The notes beneath the pieces were generated by a model. That model was not told the origin of the DNA, ran no database searches, and was given only the letters and a program-made list of their open reading frames with translations. The position numbers and the translations under genes are program-made. 64,000 nt of DNA from Dipteris shenzhenensis. Lineage: Eukaryota > Polypodiophyta > Polypodiopsida > Gleicheniales. The DNA lies in NCBI GenBank assembly GCA_047967505.1, contig CM106540.1; one strand, given 5' to 3'. Shown in pieces: positions 24,661 through 35,588 of this stretch. Within the stretch, counting starts at the first letter, position 1. Every line of letters begins with the position of its first letter.

Positions 24661-25185
24661 CTTTCGTTCTCTTTTCATCTCTTTTCTCATCTCTTTCCTT
24701 CTCTCTTTTTCTCTCTTTCCCTCCTCTCTTTTCTCCTCTCTTTCCTTCTCTCGTTTTCTCTCTTTTATCCTCACCTTTTCTCTCTTTTTCCTTCTCACTT
24801 TTATCCTTTCTTTCCTTCTCTTTTCGTGGTAATTTTCCTCTCTTATCTCCTCTCTTTTTCTCTCTTTTTTTCTCCTCTCTTTTCCTCTATTTTCCTCTCT
24901 TTTCTCCTCTCTTTCCTTCTCTCTATTTTCCTCTCTTTTATCCCCTCTTTCCTTCACCTTGTCTCTCTTTTTCCTTCTCTCTTTTATCCTCTCTTTCCTT
25001 CTCTTTTCGTCTCTCTTTTTCTCTCTTATCTCCTCTCTCTCCTTCTCTTTTCGTCTCTTTTCTCATCTCTTTCCTTCTCTCTTTTTCTCTCTTTCCCTCC
25101 TCTCTTTTCTCCTCTCTTTCCTTCTCTCTTTTTCTCTCTTTTATCCTCACCTTTTCTCTCTTTTCCTTCTCTCTTTTGTGAAATC
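24655..25185. repeat. ~530-bp polypyrimidine tract
   Basis: Almost pure C/T on the plus strand, built from ctctttt, ctctcc and ccttctct words. A segment of about 60 bp (near 24687-24745) recurs almost unchanged at about 25066-25124. The open frames in both directions here are products of the low complexity. Confidence 0.9.
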
Positions 25186-25213
25186 TCCCTTTTGTGGGGG
25201 AAAAAGGGCCACT

Positions 25214-25255
25214 CAAGCCTAATACCAAGACAAGGTAGGCTTGGTATTAGGCTTG
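25214..25255. repeat. Perfect 16-bp inverted repeat (hairpin)
   Basis: caagcctaataccaag (25214-25229) and its exact complement (25240-25255) surround a 10-base loop. It lies at the right edge of the polypyrimidine tract. No U-run follows, so it is not a simple terminator-like structure. Confidence 0.85.
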
Positions 25256-25369
25256 GTGAGGTAGGCTAGGAGCATCACCGACCCTAGTGGCAAGCCTTTG
25301 GAGTGTGCATGCTGCCCATGCGGAAGGCTGAGTCATCTATTTTTGCCTTGCAACCATGCCACGTTGTTA

Positions 25370-25705
25370 GACCGCATGGTGCCATGTCATCAAGGAGATG
25401 TGACATCACTCCTTGCCATGTCACCTTACATTGCCACATGTGCTGCCACATCAGCCACATGTGCCACCTCATCATTCCACATCATAGGAACTCTTGGAGC
25501 CATGTCATCACACATTGCCACCTTGGCATACCTCGTCAACCTTGCCACATCACCAATCCCTCCACCTCAATTTGTCATGTCAATCTACCACCTCATGAAT
25601 GCCAACTTATCATGCCACATCACATTTCCATGTCATGGAAGAGACTCATATATTCCACACCATATTGCCACATCAGCCACATGTATACACATCACGATGT
25701 GCGCA
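25370..25705. repeat. Degenerate (TGCCACATCA)-type repeat
   Basis: Short words such as tgccacatcagccacatg, gccatgtcatca and ccacctcatca recur irregularly through the stretch. It is non-coding. Confidence 0.6.
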
Positions 25706-25714
25706 AGGCATAGA

Positions 25715-25920
25715 ATACCTCGATCGAGGTTTATGACCACGATGTGCAAGGCATAGAATACCTCGATCAAGGCTTATGACCTACGTGAGGCATAGAATAC
25801 CTCGATCGAGGTATATGATCATGGGGTATGTACCTCGATCGAGGTTTATGACCTGCGTGAGGCATTGAATACCTCGATCGAGGTATGTGACCTAGGCATA
25901 GCATACCTCGATCGAGGTAT
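25715..25920. promoter_or_regulatory. Palindrome array 1: six copies of ATACCTCGATCGAGGTAT
   Basis: Copies start at 25715, 25758, 25797, 25830, 25869 and 25903 (spacing 33-43 bp). The consensus is an 18-bp perfect palindrome; three copies vary in one half. The array ends about 140 bp before a TATA-like tataagaca (26061) and the plus-strand gene relic at 26155. That placement, and the two-fold symmetry, suggest binding sites for a dimeric protein, but this is inference. Confidence 0.7.
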
Positions 25921-26154
25921 TTGGAGGTACAAAACTGGAATAAAATCAAACGATGCAAATATTCAAAATTAACGTTGGATTCCAGCCAATTAGTTTCAAT
26001 CTTAGCACCTTCTCCACCAATAATAATCAAGAGCAATCTAGTGGATGAGTTGAGGCTCTCTATAAGACACCACGTTTTGGTTCATTTCACCCATTCTTAG
26101 CCATTCTTGCCTCCTCATCACTTTGTCACACCTTCCATCCTACTTTCATTGACA

Positions 26155-27278
26155 ATGGGTTCTCAAAGCCGTAGCTAGTAGACGTGAAAGATGCAGGAAC
26201 CCCCCCCCCAAATCTCATTGACGAGGAGCGCAAGCGGAAGGCTCGTGAGCGCAAGAGAGCCTCTAGAGCTAGAGCTCGCGCTGCCACCACCGATCCACCT
26301 CCACCTCTACATCCCACCTCCACCTCCACCCCCACCCCCACCCCCACCTCCATTGTCCCCCCATCCTCATTTGCTCCCCTACCTCCAGCCTCTGCCCTTC
26401 CCCTAGCCACCTACATTTTGGCCTCCACCTCTACCTCTTCCCCCTCCACCCTCCCCCCTCCCCCTCCCCATCCCCCATCCCCCTCCCCCTCCCCCCATTC
26501 CCCTTGGCGTCTCCCTTCCCCCCTCCACCCTACCATCTCCCATTGATCCCCTTGCCCCACCTTGCAGCACCAGTGTTGCTTCACGACGTGACTTGCCGAA
26601 GTCCACTATCCATCATTGTACTAGCAAGATTGTGCAGTCTTTTTTTTGTGACCTCACGCCAGCTTCGCAGTCTACTCTTCTCATGTCTTGAGAGGGTGCT
26701 CTTCTCACGCGATCTTTTCTCGACGCTTTGCATGTTTTTGCTCTGCATGCATTGATGATGATTGGGGAGGGTGCTCCATGATACCATGGGCCGATCCATG
26801 GGTACGGCGAGTGATTTCTCCCTTCCAGCCTTGGGAGGAGGTACATGATGATCAGGATATGGGATTCAGTTCCTCTAGAGATTATGACCAACTTACAGAT
26901 ATGTTGCGTATTGGTGATATCTTCGTGGTTATTGCCTCGGAGGGCAATGAGGAGGGTGTGGATTATTACTTGTTGCGATGCTCTATGGTGAAGAGTGTGC
27001 TGAATGAGGATACAGTGGATGGTCATGGGATGCACTTCAATGCTCATAGCACGATCGTAGGTGGCCACTATTTTCAGCAGATACACTATATTGAGTTCCA
27101 GAAGTACATGGTGGATCAGGAGGCATACATGTATTCTCATCTTGTTGTTGCGATCAAGATTACTTTGAGTCATGTTCGCACTCGCAAGGTGACGTCCACT
27201 CCACGATGGTGCCTTGCAGTGGCAGATCACGAGAGCATACTTGCAACTATTGGCATGAGAGCTGATCCTGAGGAGTAG
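26155..27278 (+). pseudogene. Unknown gene inside the CACTA element (basic/Pro-rich N-part, 196-residue C-part)
   Basis: Not recognised. ATG 26155 follows a TATA-like box (26061) by about 95 bp, but TAG-TAG comes after seven codons. Around a poly-C run (about 26202-26210) the frame shifts into a very basic stretch (EERKRKARERKRASRARARA), then a long Pro/Ser/Thr-rich region to about 26560. The open frame 26688-27278 is the best-preserved part: balanced, acidic, with LRIGDIFVVIAS, EGVDYYLLRC and VDGHGMHFNAH, which by pattern could be a small beta-rich fold. A basic stretch before a Pro-rich linker would suit a DNA-binding or nuclear protein. The gene is broken, and palindrome array 1 is its immediate upstream neighbour. 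It may be an accessory gene of the element or a captured host gene. Confidence 0.45.
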
Positions 27279-27599
27279 CACATTACATATCATATTTTTT
27301 TGGATCATCAGTTGATCAGATTGATTTTTATTGGGTATTACTAGTTGATTACACATTTTTGTATTCGATATGTATAGGCTCACTGTGTGACCGTACCATT
27401 GTAATTTTCATGGACTCATATTTTGTATTTCACTATGATGGTTGTATACACATTCATACACATCATTGTATTAGATTCTATTTTATACATGATGTCCGTT
27501 GTCTTCTCAATGGGATTTGTTGTGTTTGTAAAACAAAAAATTGTTTATTAGTAGTAATGTTGTAATTGTGTTTTGTGCTTTAGGACATTTTAAAAATGT

Positions 27600-30545
27600 G
27601 ACTAAGAAAATTCGTGCACGTACTAACGAAATACGCATGTGGACTTATCTGTTGGTCCTTACTAGCACGACTACGTATGAAAAATTGTGCACGTACTAAC
27701 GAAATATGCATGTGGACTTATCTGTTGGGGATGAAACTTCGCACGACTCTAAGGCCACCCTAGACATACATCCACGCAAGATTTGGTCTCCAACTGATTT
27801 GGTATGCGCCACGTGGAAGGTATAATGCATACATTTTTACAATCCCTACTAGCACGACTGCGACGAAGCTATGGGGCACGTACTAACGAAATACGTGTGT
27901 GGACTTATCTGTTGGGGATGAAACTTCACACGACTCTTAGGCCACCCTAGACATACATCCACGCAAGGTTTGGTCTCCAACTAATTTGGTATGCGCCACG
28001 TGGAAGGTATAATGCGTACATTTTTACAATCCCTACTAGCACGACTACGTATGAATAATGGTGCACATACTAACGAAATACACATGTGGACTTATCTGTT
28101 GGGGATGAAACTTTGCACAGCTCTTAGGCTACTTAGACGTACATCCACACAAGATTTTGTCTCGAAATGATTTGGTATGCGCCATGTGGAAGGTATAATG
28201 CATACATTTTTACAATCCCTACTAGCATGACTACGTATGAAAAATGGCGCACGTACTAATGAAATACGCATGTGGACTTATCTGTTGGGGATTAAACTTT
28301 GCACGGCTCTTAGGCTACCCTAGACGTACATCCATGCAAGATTTGGTCTCCAACTGATTTGGTATGCGCCACGTGGAAGGTATAATGCGTACATTTTTAC
28401 AATCCCTACTAGCATGACTACGTATGAAAAATGCGCACGTACTAACGAAATACGCATGTGGACTTATGTGTTGGGGATTAAAATTTGCACGGCTCTTAGG
28501 CTACCCTAGACGTACATCCACGCAAGATTTGGTCTCCAACCAATTTAGTATGCACCACGTGGAAGGTATAATGCGTACATTTTTACAATCCCTACTAGCA
28601 TGACTACGTATGAAAAATGGTGCACGTACTAACAAAATATGCATGTGGACTTATCTATTGGGGATTAAACTTTGCACGGCTCTTAGGCTACCCTAGACAT
28701 ACATCCACGCAAGATTTAGTCTCCAACTGATTTGGTATGCGCCACGTGGAAGGTATAGTGCGTAGATTTTTACAAATCCCTTCTAGCACGACTAAACCGT
28801 AAAGCCTGAACCCTAAACCCTAAACCCTGTTGGGGATGAAACTTCGCATAGTTCTTAGGCTACCGTAGACGTACATCCATGCAAGATTTGGTCTCCAACT
28901 ACCACGATGAGGGCACTCTGTGATCTGGTGATTTTCTCCACAACTGTAACACTTGATTGGTGCTCGAAATGTGTTGGCCACGTGGAAGCTATAATGCGTA
29001 CATTTTTACAATCCCTACTAGCATGACTAAACCCTAAACCCTATTGGGGATGAAACTTTGCACGGCTCTTATGCTACCCTAGACGTACATCCACGCAAGA
29101 TTTGGTCTCCAACTGATTTGGTATGTGCCACGTGGAAGGTATAATGCGTACATTTTTGCAAGCACTCCCTACTAGTGATTGCGTATGAAAAATGGTGCAC
29201 GTACTAACAAAATATGCATGTGGACTTATCTGTTGGGGATTAAACTTTGCACGGCTCTTAGGCTACCCTAGATGTACATCCACGCAAGATTTAGTCTCTA
29301 ACTGATTTGGTATGCGCCACGTGGAAGGTATAATGCGTAGATTTTTACAAATCCCTTCTAGCACGACTAAACCGTAAACCCTGAACCCTAAACCCTAAAA
29401 AACCCTAAACCCTGTTGGGGATGAAACTTCGCACAGTTCTTAGGCTACTGTAGACGTACATCCATGCAAGATTTGGTCTCCAACTACCACGATGAGGGCA
29501 CTCTGTGATCTGGTGATTTTCTCCACAACTGTAACACTTGATTGGTGCTCGAAATGTGTTGGCCACGTGGAAGCTATAATGCGTACATTTTTACAATCCC
29601 TACTAGCATGACTAAACCCTAAACCCTAAACCCTAAACCCTATTGGGGATGAAACTTTGCACGGCTCTTATGCTACCCTAGACGTACATCCACGCAAGAT
29701 TTGGTCTCCAACTGATTTGGTATGTGCCACGTGGAAGGTATAATGCGTACATTTTTGCAAGCACTCCCTACTAGTGATTGCGTATGAAAAATGGCGCACC
29801 TAATTACCAAATATGCATGTGGACTTATCTGTTGGGGATCAAACTTTGCACGGCTCTTAGGCTACCCTAGACGTACATCCATGCAAGATTTGGTCTCCAA
29901 CTGATTTGGTATGCGCCACGTGGAAGGTATAATGCATAGATTTTTACAAATCCCTACTAGCATGACTAAACCCTAAACCCTAAACCCTAAACACTAAACC
30001 CTAAAAAACTCTAAACCCTAAAAAACCCTAAACCCTAAACCCTGTTGGGGATGAAACTTCGCACGGTTCTTAGGCTACCCTACACGTACATCCATGCAAG
30101 ATTTGGTCTCCAACTGATTTGGTATGCACCACGTGGAAGGTATAATGCGTACATTTTTACAATCCCTACTAGCACAAATAAACCCTAAACCCTAAACCCT
30201 AAAAACCCTAAACCCTAAACCTTGTTGGGGATGAAACTTCGCACGGCTCTTAGGCTACCTTAGACGTACAGCCATGCAGAATTTGGTCTCCAACTGATTT
30301 GGTATGTGCCACGTGGAAGGTATAATGCGTACATTTTTGCAAGCACTCCCTACTAGTGATTGCGTGTGAAAAATGGTGCACGTACTAAGCAAATACGCAT
30401 GTGGACTTATCTGTTGGGGATTAAACTTTGCATGGCTCTTAGGCTACCCTAGACGTACATCCATGCAAGATTTGGTCTCTAACTGATTTCGTATGTGCCA
30501 CGTGGAAGGTATAATCCCTACTAGTGACTACGTATGAAAAATGGC
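27600..30545. repeat. Satellite III (~187-bp monomer) with embedded telomeric CCCTAAA runs
   Basis: The landmark tctgttgggg recurs at 27721, 27908, 28095, 28281, about 28467 and 28654 (186-187 bp), then less regularly to about 30415, some 15 monomers. Each has 'ccacgtggaaggtataatgc' and 'ccctactagca'. From 28796 on, several monomers have the acgtatgaaaaatgg..gcatgtgg part replaced by CCCTAAA arrays (about 28808-28829, 29028-29042, 29366-29416, 29613-29641, 29966-30042, 30178-30222). A variant segment with 'accacgatgagggcactct' occurs at 28898 and 29483, giving a 585-bp higher-order unit. Confidence 0.92.
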
Positions 30546-30547
30546 AA

Positions 30548-30888
30548 GCATTGATATATACGAAATTCAATATGATATTCAAAATGATAAACTTCATAGC
30601 ACGAGAGAGCTCTAGAAAGAGAGAGATAGAGAGAGAGAGAGAGAGACCTTATACTTGAACACCTTTTCAATGCTTAATGTTTACAATTACGACACACGGC
30701 ATTATTTTTAAAATATCTTATGTATTAGATGTGTGAATTGAGATATCTGAAATTCAAAATCATACTCTTAATTTTAAATACGCACGTGGGGATGAAACTT
30801 CGCACGGCTCTTAGGATTACTGTAATAATTGCAAGCATTGATATATATGAAATTCAATATGATATTCAAAATGATAAAGTTCATAGCA

Positions 30889-30919
<31 letters not shown>

Positions 30920-31052
30920 CCTTATACTTGAACACTTTTTCAATGCTTAATGTTTACAATTACTTCACATGGCATTTTTTTTAAAATACCTTATGTATTA
31001 GATGTGTGAATTGAGATATTTGAAATTCAAAATCATACTCCTAATTTTAAAT
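30548..31052. repeat. ~287-bp tandem duplication with (GA)n
   Basis: Two copies start at gcattgatatata (30548 and 30835). Each contains a GAGA microsatellite (about 30620-30648 and 30895-30919) and the words 'tgcttaatgtttacaatta' and 'gatgtgtgaattgagatat'. A scrap of Satellite III (gatgaaacttcgcacggct) sits at the junction. Confidence 0.9.
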
Positions 31053-31180
31053 GTTTATGTTAGATTTGAACAAACTATAAACTGAGATAAACAAAGTAAG
31101 AAGAACATCATGAAAGTACGAAAATGCTCATACATCATAAAAGTAAGAACAATATCATGAAAGTACCAAAATGAATGTGT

Positions 31181-31201
31181 ACATCATCATCATCATCATC
31201 A
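31181..31201. repeat. (CAT)n microsatellite
   Basis: Seven CAT units. Confidence 0.85.
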
Positions 31202-31407
31202 TGCAGAAGTGCATCCCTAAACAAGAAATGTGTGAAGCCTAAACAATCATCCTGAATCAGAATATGATAACTCCACATATGATCCTCTAGTCATCCTCTG
31301 ACGTGGCTCCTGTATGACCCGCTGCCAACCGTCCGCTGTGTGTCCTCAGGCAAAGCCGGATCAGATGGGCCAGCCTCATCTCCTGCATGAGATGGGCCAG
31401 CCTCATC

Positions 31408-32656
31408 CTAATGAAGAGGAGGGCATGCTGCATGAGCCACCGCTGCCATCTCTGCCTCCCTCGCCTCCTCTATGAATGCGCGTCTCAGCTCCCAAAGTCG
31501 TGCATCTACGAATACTCGTGCCTCAAATCCAGCGCGAGTAATCGTCTCTACATGTAGAAGATGTTGGTCTCGGCCTGCCCAAGCTGCTGCTCCACCCACT
31601 GCTACAATGATGTCTGAAGCTCTGCCTCTCGCTCAATACAGCATGCCTCCTCTGCTCGTGCCTCGTCACCTAGCATGAAATCACCATATGAGAAGCGTCA
31701 CGGAACACACGCTGCAACCACTGACGTATTAGCACCCTCCTGCTGCAGCAAAGCTCTCTGTGCCTCCTCCCTGTAGTGCTCTATCAAGACCACACGAGCG
31801 AATGGATCAATGGCCTGACGATGACCAGGATACAGATCATCCATGCCTAGGCCTCTGTATGTGGCCACATCAATGTCAGCAAAGCATACAGGGCACACTG
31901 ATCGTGCCACCATGTGGTGGGTCATGCAATGGAGATGTGCAATGTGGCCGCACCCTAGTCCAAACTACCCTAAGGTGTCAAACTCCTCATGGCAAAGGAC
32001 GCAAGTGGCAGTAGGAAGCCTGGCTATGACTGGTGTGTCTATGGGTGTCCTAGTCGGCACATCTACAGGAGGAGCGGGGTACAGGGCCACGTTGGGGTCG
32101 ATCCTATGGTGAGATGGATCACGACTAATATGTCTCAACTGCAAAATATAGTGCTCCACACGATGGTACGCTATGCGTGTCCGAATCCTCTGCTCCTCCA
32201 AATCTACCTCCAACAGTCGTACACGAGACTCCATATCCTGTCGCAATAGATGTGCCTGCAATGCAAACATGTCGCGTACATGGTGAGGCAATCGACCACC
32301 ATTTGCAACGATATATCTCGGATAAATGTGTGCTGCTATGACGGGGTGCCTACAACGTAAAATATGAAAGGGCAGCCCTGATCGTGGTTGCATCGCCTCA
32401 GCATGACCATCCCAAAACATATCCTCTAAGGCCTTCCTGTGAGGTGGCTCACGCTCAAACAACTCTCGAATGGCTCTCTAATCCAAGCCATGACCAGTGA
32501 TCTCTGCCTCAGCCTGTGCCTGAAAGGTATCCACAATGTCCTCAACTATGTCCAATCGACCTAGAGCCTCAATGACTGGGGATCTAGACTCGCAACCAAG
32601 TGAGGGGGTGCCCTAGCATCCTGCAGTGCCCTCATCTCAGCTCTCAGAATCGCTAT
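31408..32656 (-). pseudogene. RING-H2 finger protein gene, broken
   Basis: On the minus strand the reading starts after a plausible acceptor (TATGCAG, exon from 32656). It runs through an Ala/Glu-rich helix, EREPPHRKALEDMFWDG and a coiled-coil-like stretch (RQDMESRVRLLEVDLEEQ) into a zinc finger. The finger has CVLC at 32003-31992, then CGH, HLHC, and CPVC at 31895-31884. The spacing C-x2-C-x13-C-x-H-x2-H-x2-C-x10-C-x2-C is exactly RING-H2, the E3 ubiquitin ligase fold. A TAG (31967-31965) falls inside the finger loop. Another TAG (32480-32478), a shift near 32575 and a shift near 31690 also break the frame. The C-terminal part (to 31408) is Ala/Glu-rich. A RING gene is not a standard CACTA component, so capture of a host gene is the simplest reading; an accessory gene is possible. 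Confidence 0.7.
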
Positions 32657-33600
32657 CTGCATACGAATAGTGGTGCCAGTGCATGCACAAAAAAAACACA
32701 TGGAAATTAATATTCTATTTGGGTAATGAAAATAATATTCTATTCAATATGACTTATAATCTATTTACGTAATGAAAACTATTTGTACGTACTCCTTGAT
32801 GAGGTAGGATGTCGTTGGGATCATCCTATGCACCTACCGGTAGATGGGCCAAATGTGTGGCTATGCCTACAACAGTGCTATGTTGTGAATTCAATTCATA
32901 TTTACAATTATTTACAAGTTGTTTACTTTAGAAAGTCGGTTTCTTCAAGCTCATTCTCCTTGTCTATACTACCCACCCTTGCTGTAATTAATAGCAAATA
33001 GCTTTTGTTCTAGATGCTCCCTCCATTTTTTGAGGCTCTAGACTACCATGGGCTCTACTAGCATGTCAAAGTATGTAGTAGAGGTGTATTTTTGGAAGAG
33101 AGATGTAAAGATACTGAGTGATAGAAAGAAAATGTTATGTACAATACATTATAATGGACTACAAGGAATAGATGCTAACTTGAAAGATATAACCCAAGGC
33201 AAGACCTGCATACTAGAATATTCCACATGAAGGTGGACAAATGCACCTCTCAATAATTGCAAGTGAAGTCAAATTGCACCTCTAAACATATGCCAAACTA
33301 ATGTAGAATAGCATCTTGAAATGTATAGAATATATAGGAAATGACAATATTTATAGGATAGAGATAGGTTATGGTCATTGAGATAACCCTGGTTATACTG
33401 CTTGACTTGGAGCATCTGTTGAATGATTGGTTGGCATGACTGGCTCCTAGCTAGTTGGGAATAGCTAGTCCTAAACAACTTTTTGACTAGGCCTTAGCTA
33501 GATCATCTTGCTCTAGCTTGTTAACTCAGCCTACTTACTCTACCTAAATTATGAAACAACTCTTAACCAACTATATAATCTATAATATTCCACATAAAGA
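32657..33600. other. CACTA interior, no gene recognised
   Basis: The short open frames (32783-33001 +, 33048-33230 +, 33269-33478 -) match nothing I know. The first part may be the intron ahead of the RING exon. Confidence 0.35.
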
Positions 33601-33619
33601 TAGATAAACACACACCGCA

Positions 33620-34490
33620 ATAATTTCTTTTTTTTAATAGATGATTTCTAAAAACAAAATTTAAACATTATATTTAATTCAAAACTTCACTAATTTAAAA
33701 AATAACATGCAAACTACTTTAATCTCTTTTTTTTTAATAGATGATTTTAAAAAACAAAATATATACTTTTTGACATTTAAATAAAAACTTCACTAACTTA
33801 AATAACATAAAAGCTACCTTAAACTCTTATTTTCTTTTTTTTTTAAAAGATGATTTTTAAATAGATGATTTCAAAAAACAAAATATATACATTTTCACAT
33901 TTTAAATAAAAAATTACGTAATTAAAAAAATTATTTAAAAAAACTTTAAAATGTATTTGAAATTTTGAAATATTTTATAATTAGATTACATATTCCTATA
34001 AACTAAAATAATATAAAAGCTACTTTAAACTCTTATTTTCTTTTTTTTAATAGATGATTTCTAAAAAAAAAATTTTAACGTTATATTTAATTCAAAACTT
34101 TAGTAATTTATAAACTTCAGTTATATATATTTTTTAATAGATGATTTTAAAAAACAAATTATATACTTTTTGACATTTAAATAAAAACTTCACTAACTTA
34201 AATAACATAAAAGCTACCTTAAACTCTTATTTTCTTTTTTTTTTAAAGATGATTTTTAAAAATAAAATTTAAACATTTTTTTATTTAAATAAAAATAGCA
34301 CTAATTTAAAAAATAACTTTAATCTCTTTTTTTAAAAGATGATTTTAAAAAACAAAATATATACATTTTCACATTTTAAATAAAAAATTACGTAATTCAA
34401 AAAATAATCAAAAAAAACTTTAAAATGCATTTGAAATTTAGAAATATTTTATAATTATTCCTATAAACTAAAATTTAAATAAATTTTCGC
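33620..34490. repeat. AT-rich degenerate tandem repeat (~100 bp unit)
   Basis: A word like ttttttaatagatgatttt(a/c)aaaaaacaaaat followed by an 'acattt..attcaaaacttcac' part recurs about eight times, near 33630, 33730, 33845, 34045, 34130, 34240 and 34330. The stretch is extremely A/T-rich. Confidence 0.8.
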
Positions 34491-34587
34491 AAAAAAAAAA
34501 GCTACATAAAAAAAACCTTACATGGAATCTCCCGCTCCCCATCTCCGTCGTTGTCTGTCACTCGTTCTCCGTTGCTGCCGCAATTCC

Positions 34588-34893
34588 ATCGAGCTCCCGC
34601 AAATCCGTCGATTTCGATGAGGAGGAGCTCGATCGAGGTATGAAGAATGAGGGGGGTCCCTCTCTTTATATACGAAAATTTAGGGTTTCGCTACCTCGAT
34701 CAAGGTATTTCACATGCCACACACATATCGATCCATCATCGTCGAGCTCCTGCAAATCCGTCGATTTCGATGAGGAGGAGCTCGATCAAGGTATGAAGAA
34801 TGAGGGGGGTCCCTCTCTTTATATACGAAAATTTAGGGTTTCGCTACCTCGATCAAGGTATTTCACATGCCACATACATATCGATCCATCATA
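34588..34893 (+). repeat. 153-bp direct duplication carrying a TATA/telo-box module
   Basis: Two nearly identical copies (34588-34740 and 34741-34893), each with 'gatgaggaggagctcgatc', a TATA-like ctttatatacg (near 34655 and 34808), a telo-box-like atttagggtttcg just after it, and two palindrome sites. TATA plus telo-box is a known plant promoter pairing. Because 153 is a multiple of three, the open frame 34640-35041 shows a repeated peptide, which I do not regard as coding. Confidence 0.75.
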
Positions 34894-35424
34894 CCTCGAT
34901 CGAGGTATAGACATGCCACGATACCTCGATCGAGGTATTTTACATGCCACATATACATCGCTCCGTCATACCTTAATACCTCGATCGAGGTATTTGACAT
35001 GCCCCATACACATCGGTCCATCTACCTCGATCGAGGTATAGACCTGCCACAATACCTCGATCGAGGTATGTCAGCTGCCAGTCGGATGCCACATACCTCA
35101 ATCGAGGTATCGAACATGCGGCCAAGTCATCGGTCCAGCATACCTCGATCGAGGTATGTCAACTGCCCTGTCGGATGGCACATACCTCGATCGAGGTATT
35201 TGACACGATCGAAGACATCCATCCATGAAACCTCGATTGAGGTATGTGGACTTGCCACAATACCTTGATCGAGGTATAGCTGGATTGCCACGATACCTCG
35301 AACGAGGTATAGGTGGCATGCCAGGAGACCTTGATCGAGGTATAGGCTTGGTTCGGTGAAAAAAGTCCAGGTCGGTTGTCCTCGTGTGTGATTTTCATTG
35401 GAGATAATACCTCGATCGAGGTAT
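34627..35424. promoter_or_regulatory. Palindrome array 2: seventeen copies of ATACCTCGATCGAGGTAT
   Basis: Copies start at 34627, 34692, 34780, 34845, 34891, 34921, 34976, 35023, 35052, 35093, 35140, 35182, 35229, 35260, 35293, 35328 and 35407. At least seven are exact 18-bp palindromes; the rest differ at one to four positions, often with C to T or G to A changes at the CpG steps. Spacers are 29-88 bp and share little beyond 'catgccac' words. The array ends 165 bp before the plus-strand gene relic at 35589. Both this array and array 1 lie about 2-2.9 kb from the nearer CACTA end. Confidence 0.75.
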
Positions 35425-35588
35425 TGCAAACCGAAGCAAAACCTTTGTATTTTCACTCGAGCGGATGTCACACTCACCCGAAAGCGGTCTGGAAGTGGAC
35501 ACCCTTAGCTTGCTACCTCCTAGAGTTGAGACAGCCTAGCCAGCTATAGAGCCAAGCCCCTTCTCCCCCCTGCAGTCAGGAGGTCCTT

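Noticed and set aside
24485-25269. Phe/Ser/Leu-rich and Lys/Arg/Glu-rich open frames up to 187 residues
   Set aside because: Pure by-products of the polypyrimidine tract; no stop codon can be spelled from C and T alone on one strand.
28796-30225. True chromosome end
   Set aside because: The telomeric runs are short, interrupted by satellite and internal to a transposon, with tens of kilobases of other sequence on both sides.
34640-35268. Repeated 'PRSRY' peptides as a secreted repeat protein
   Set aside because: The peptide is only the palindrome translated. Spacers are not frame-preserving over the array, and no signal peptide or codon bias is present.
34627-35424. CRISPR-like array
   Set aside because: The repeats are palindromic, diverged, unevenly spaced (29-88 bp) and in a plant transposon, with no cas genes.
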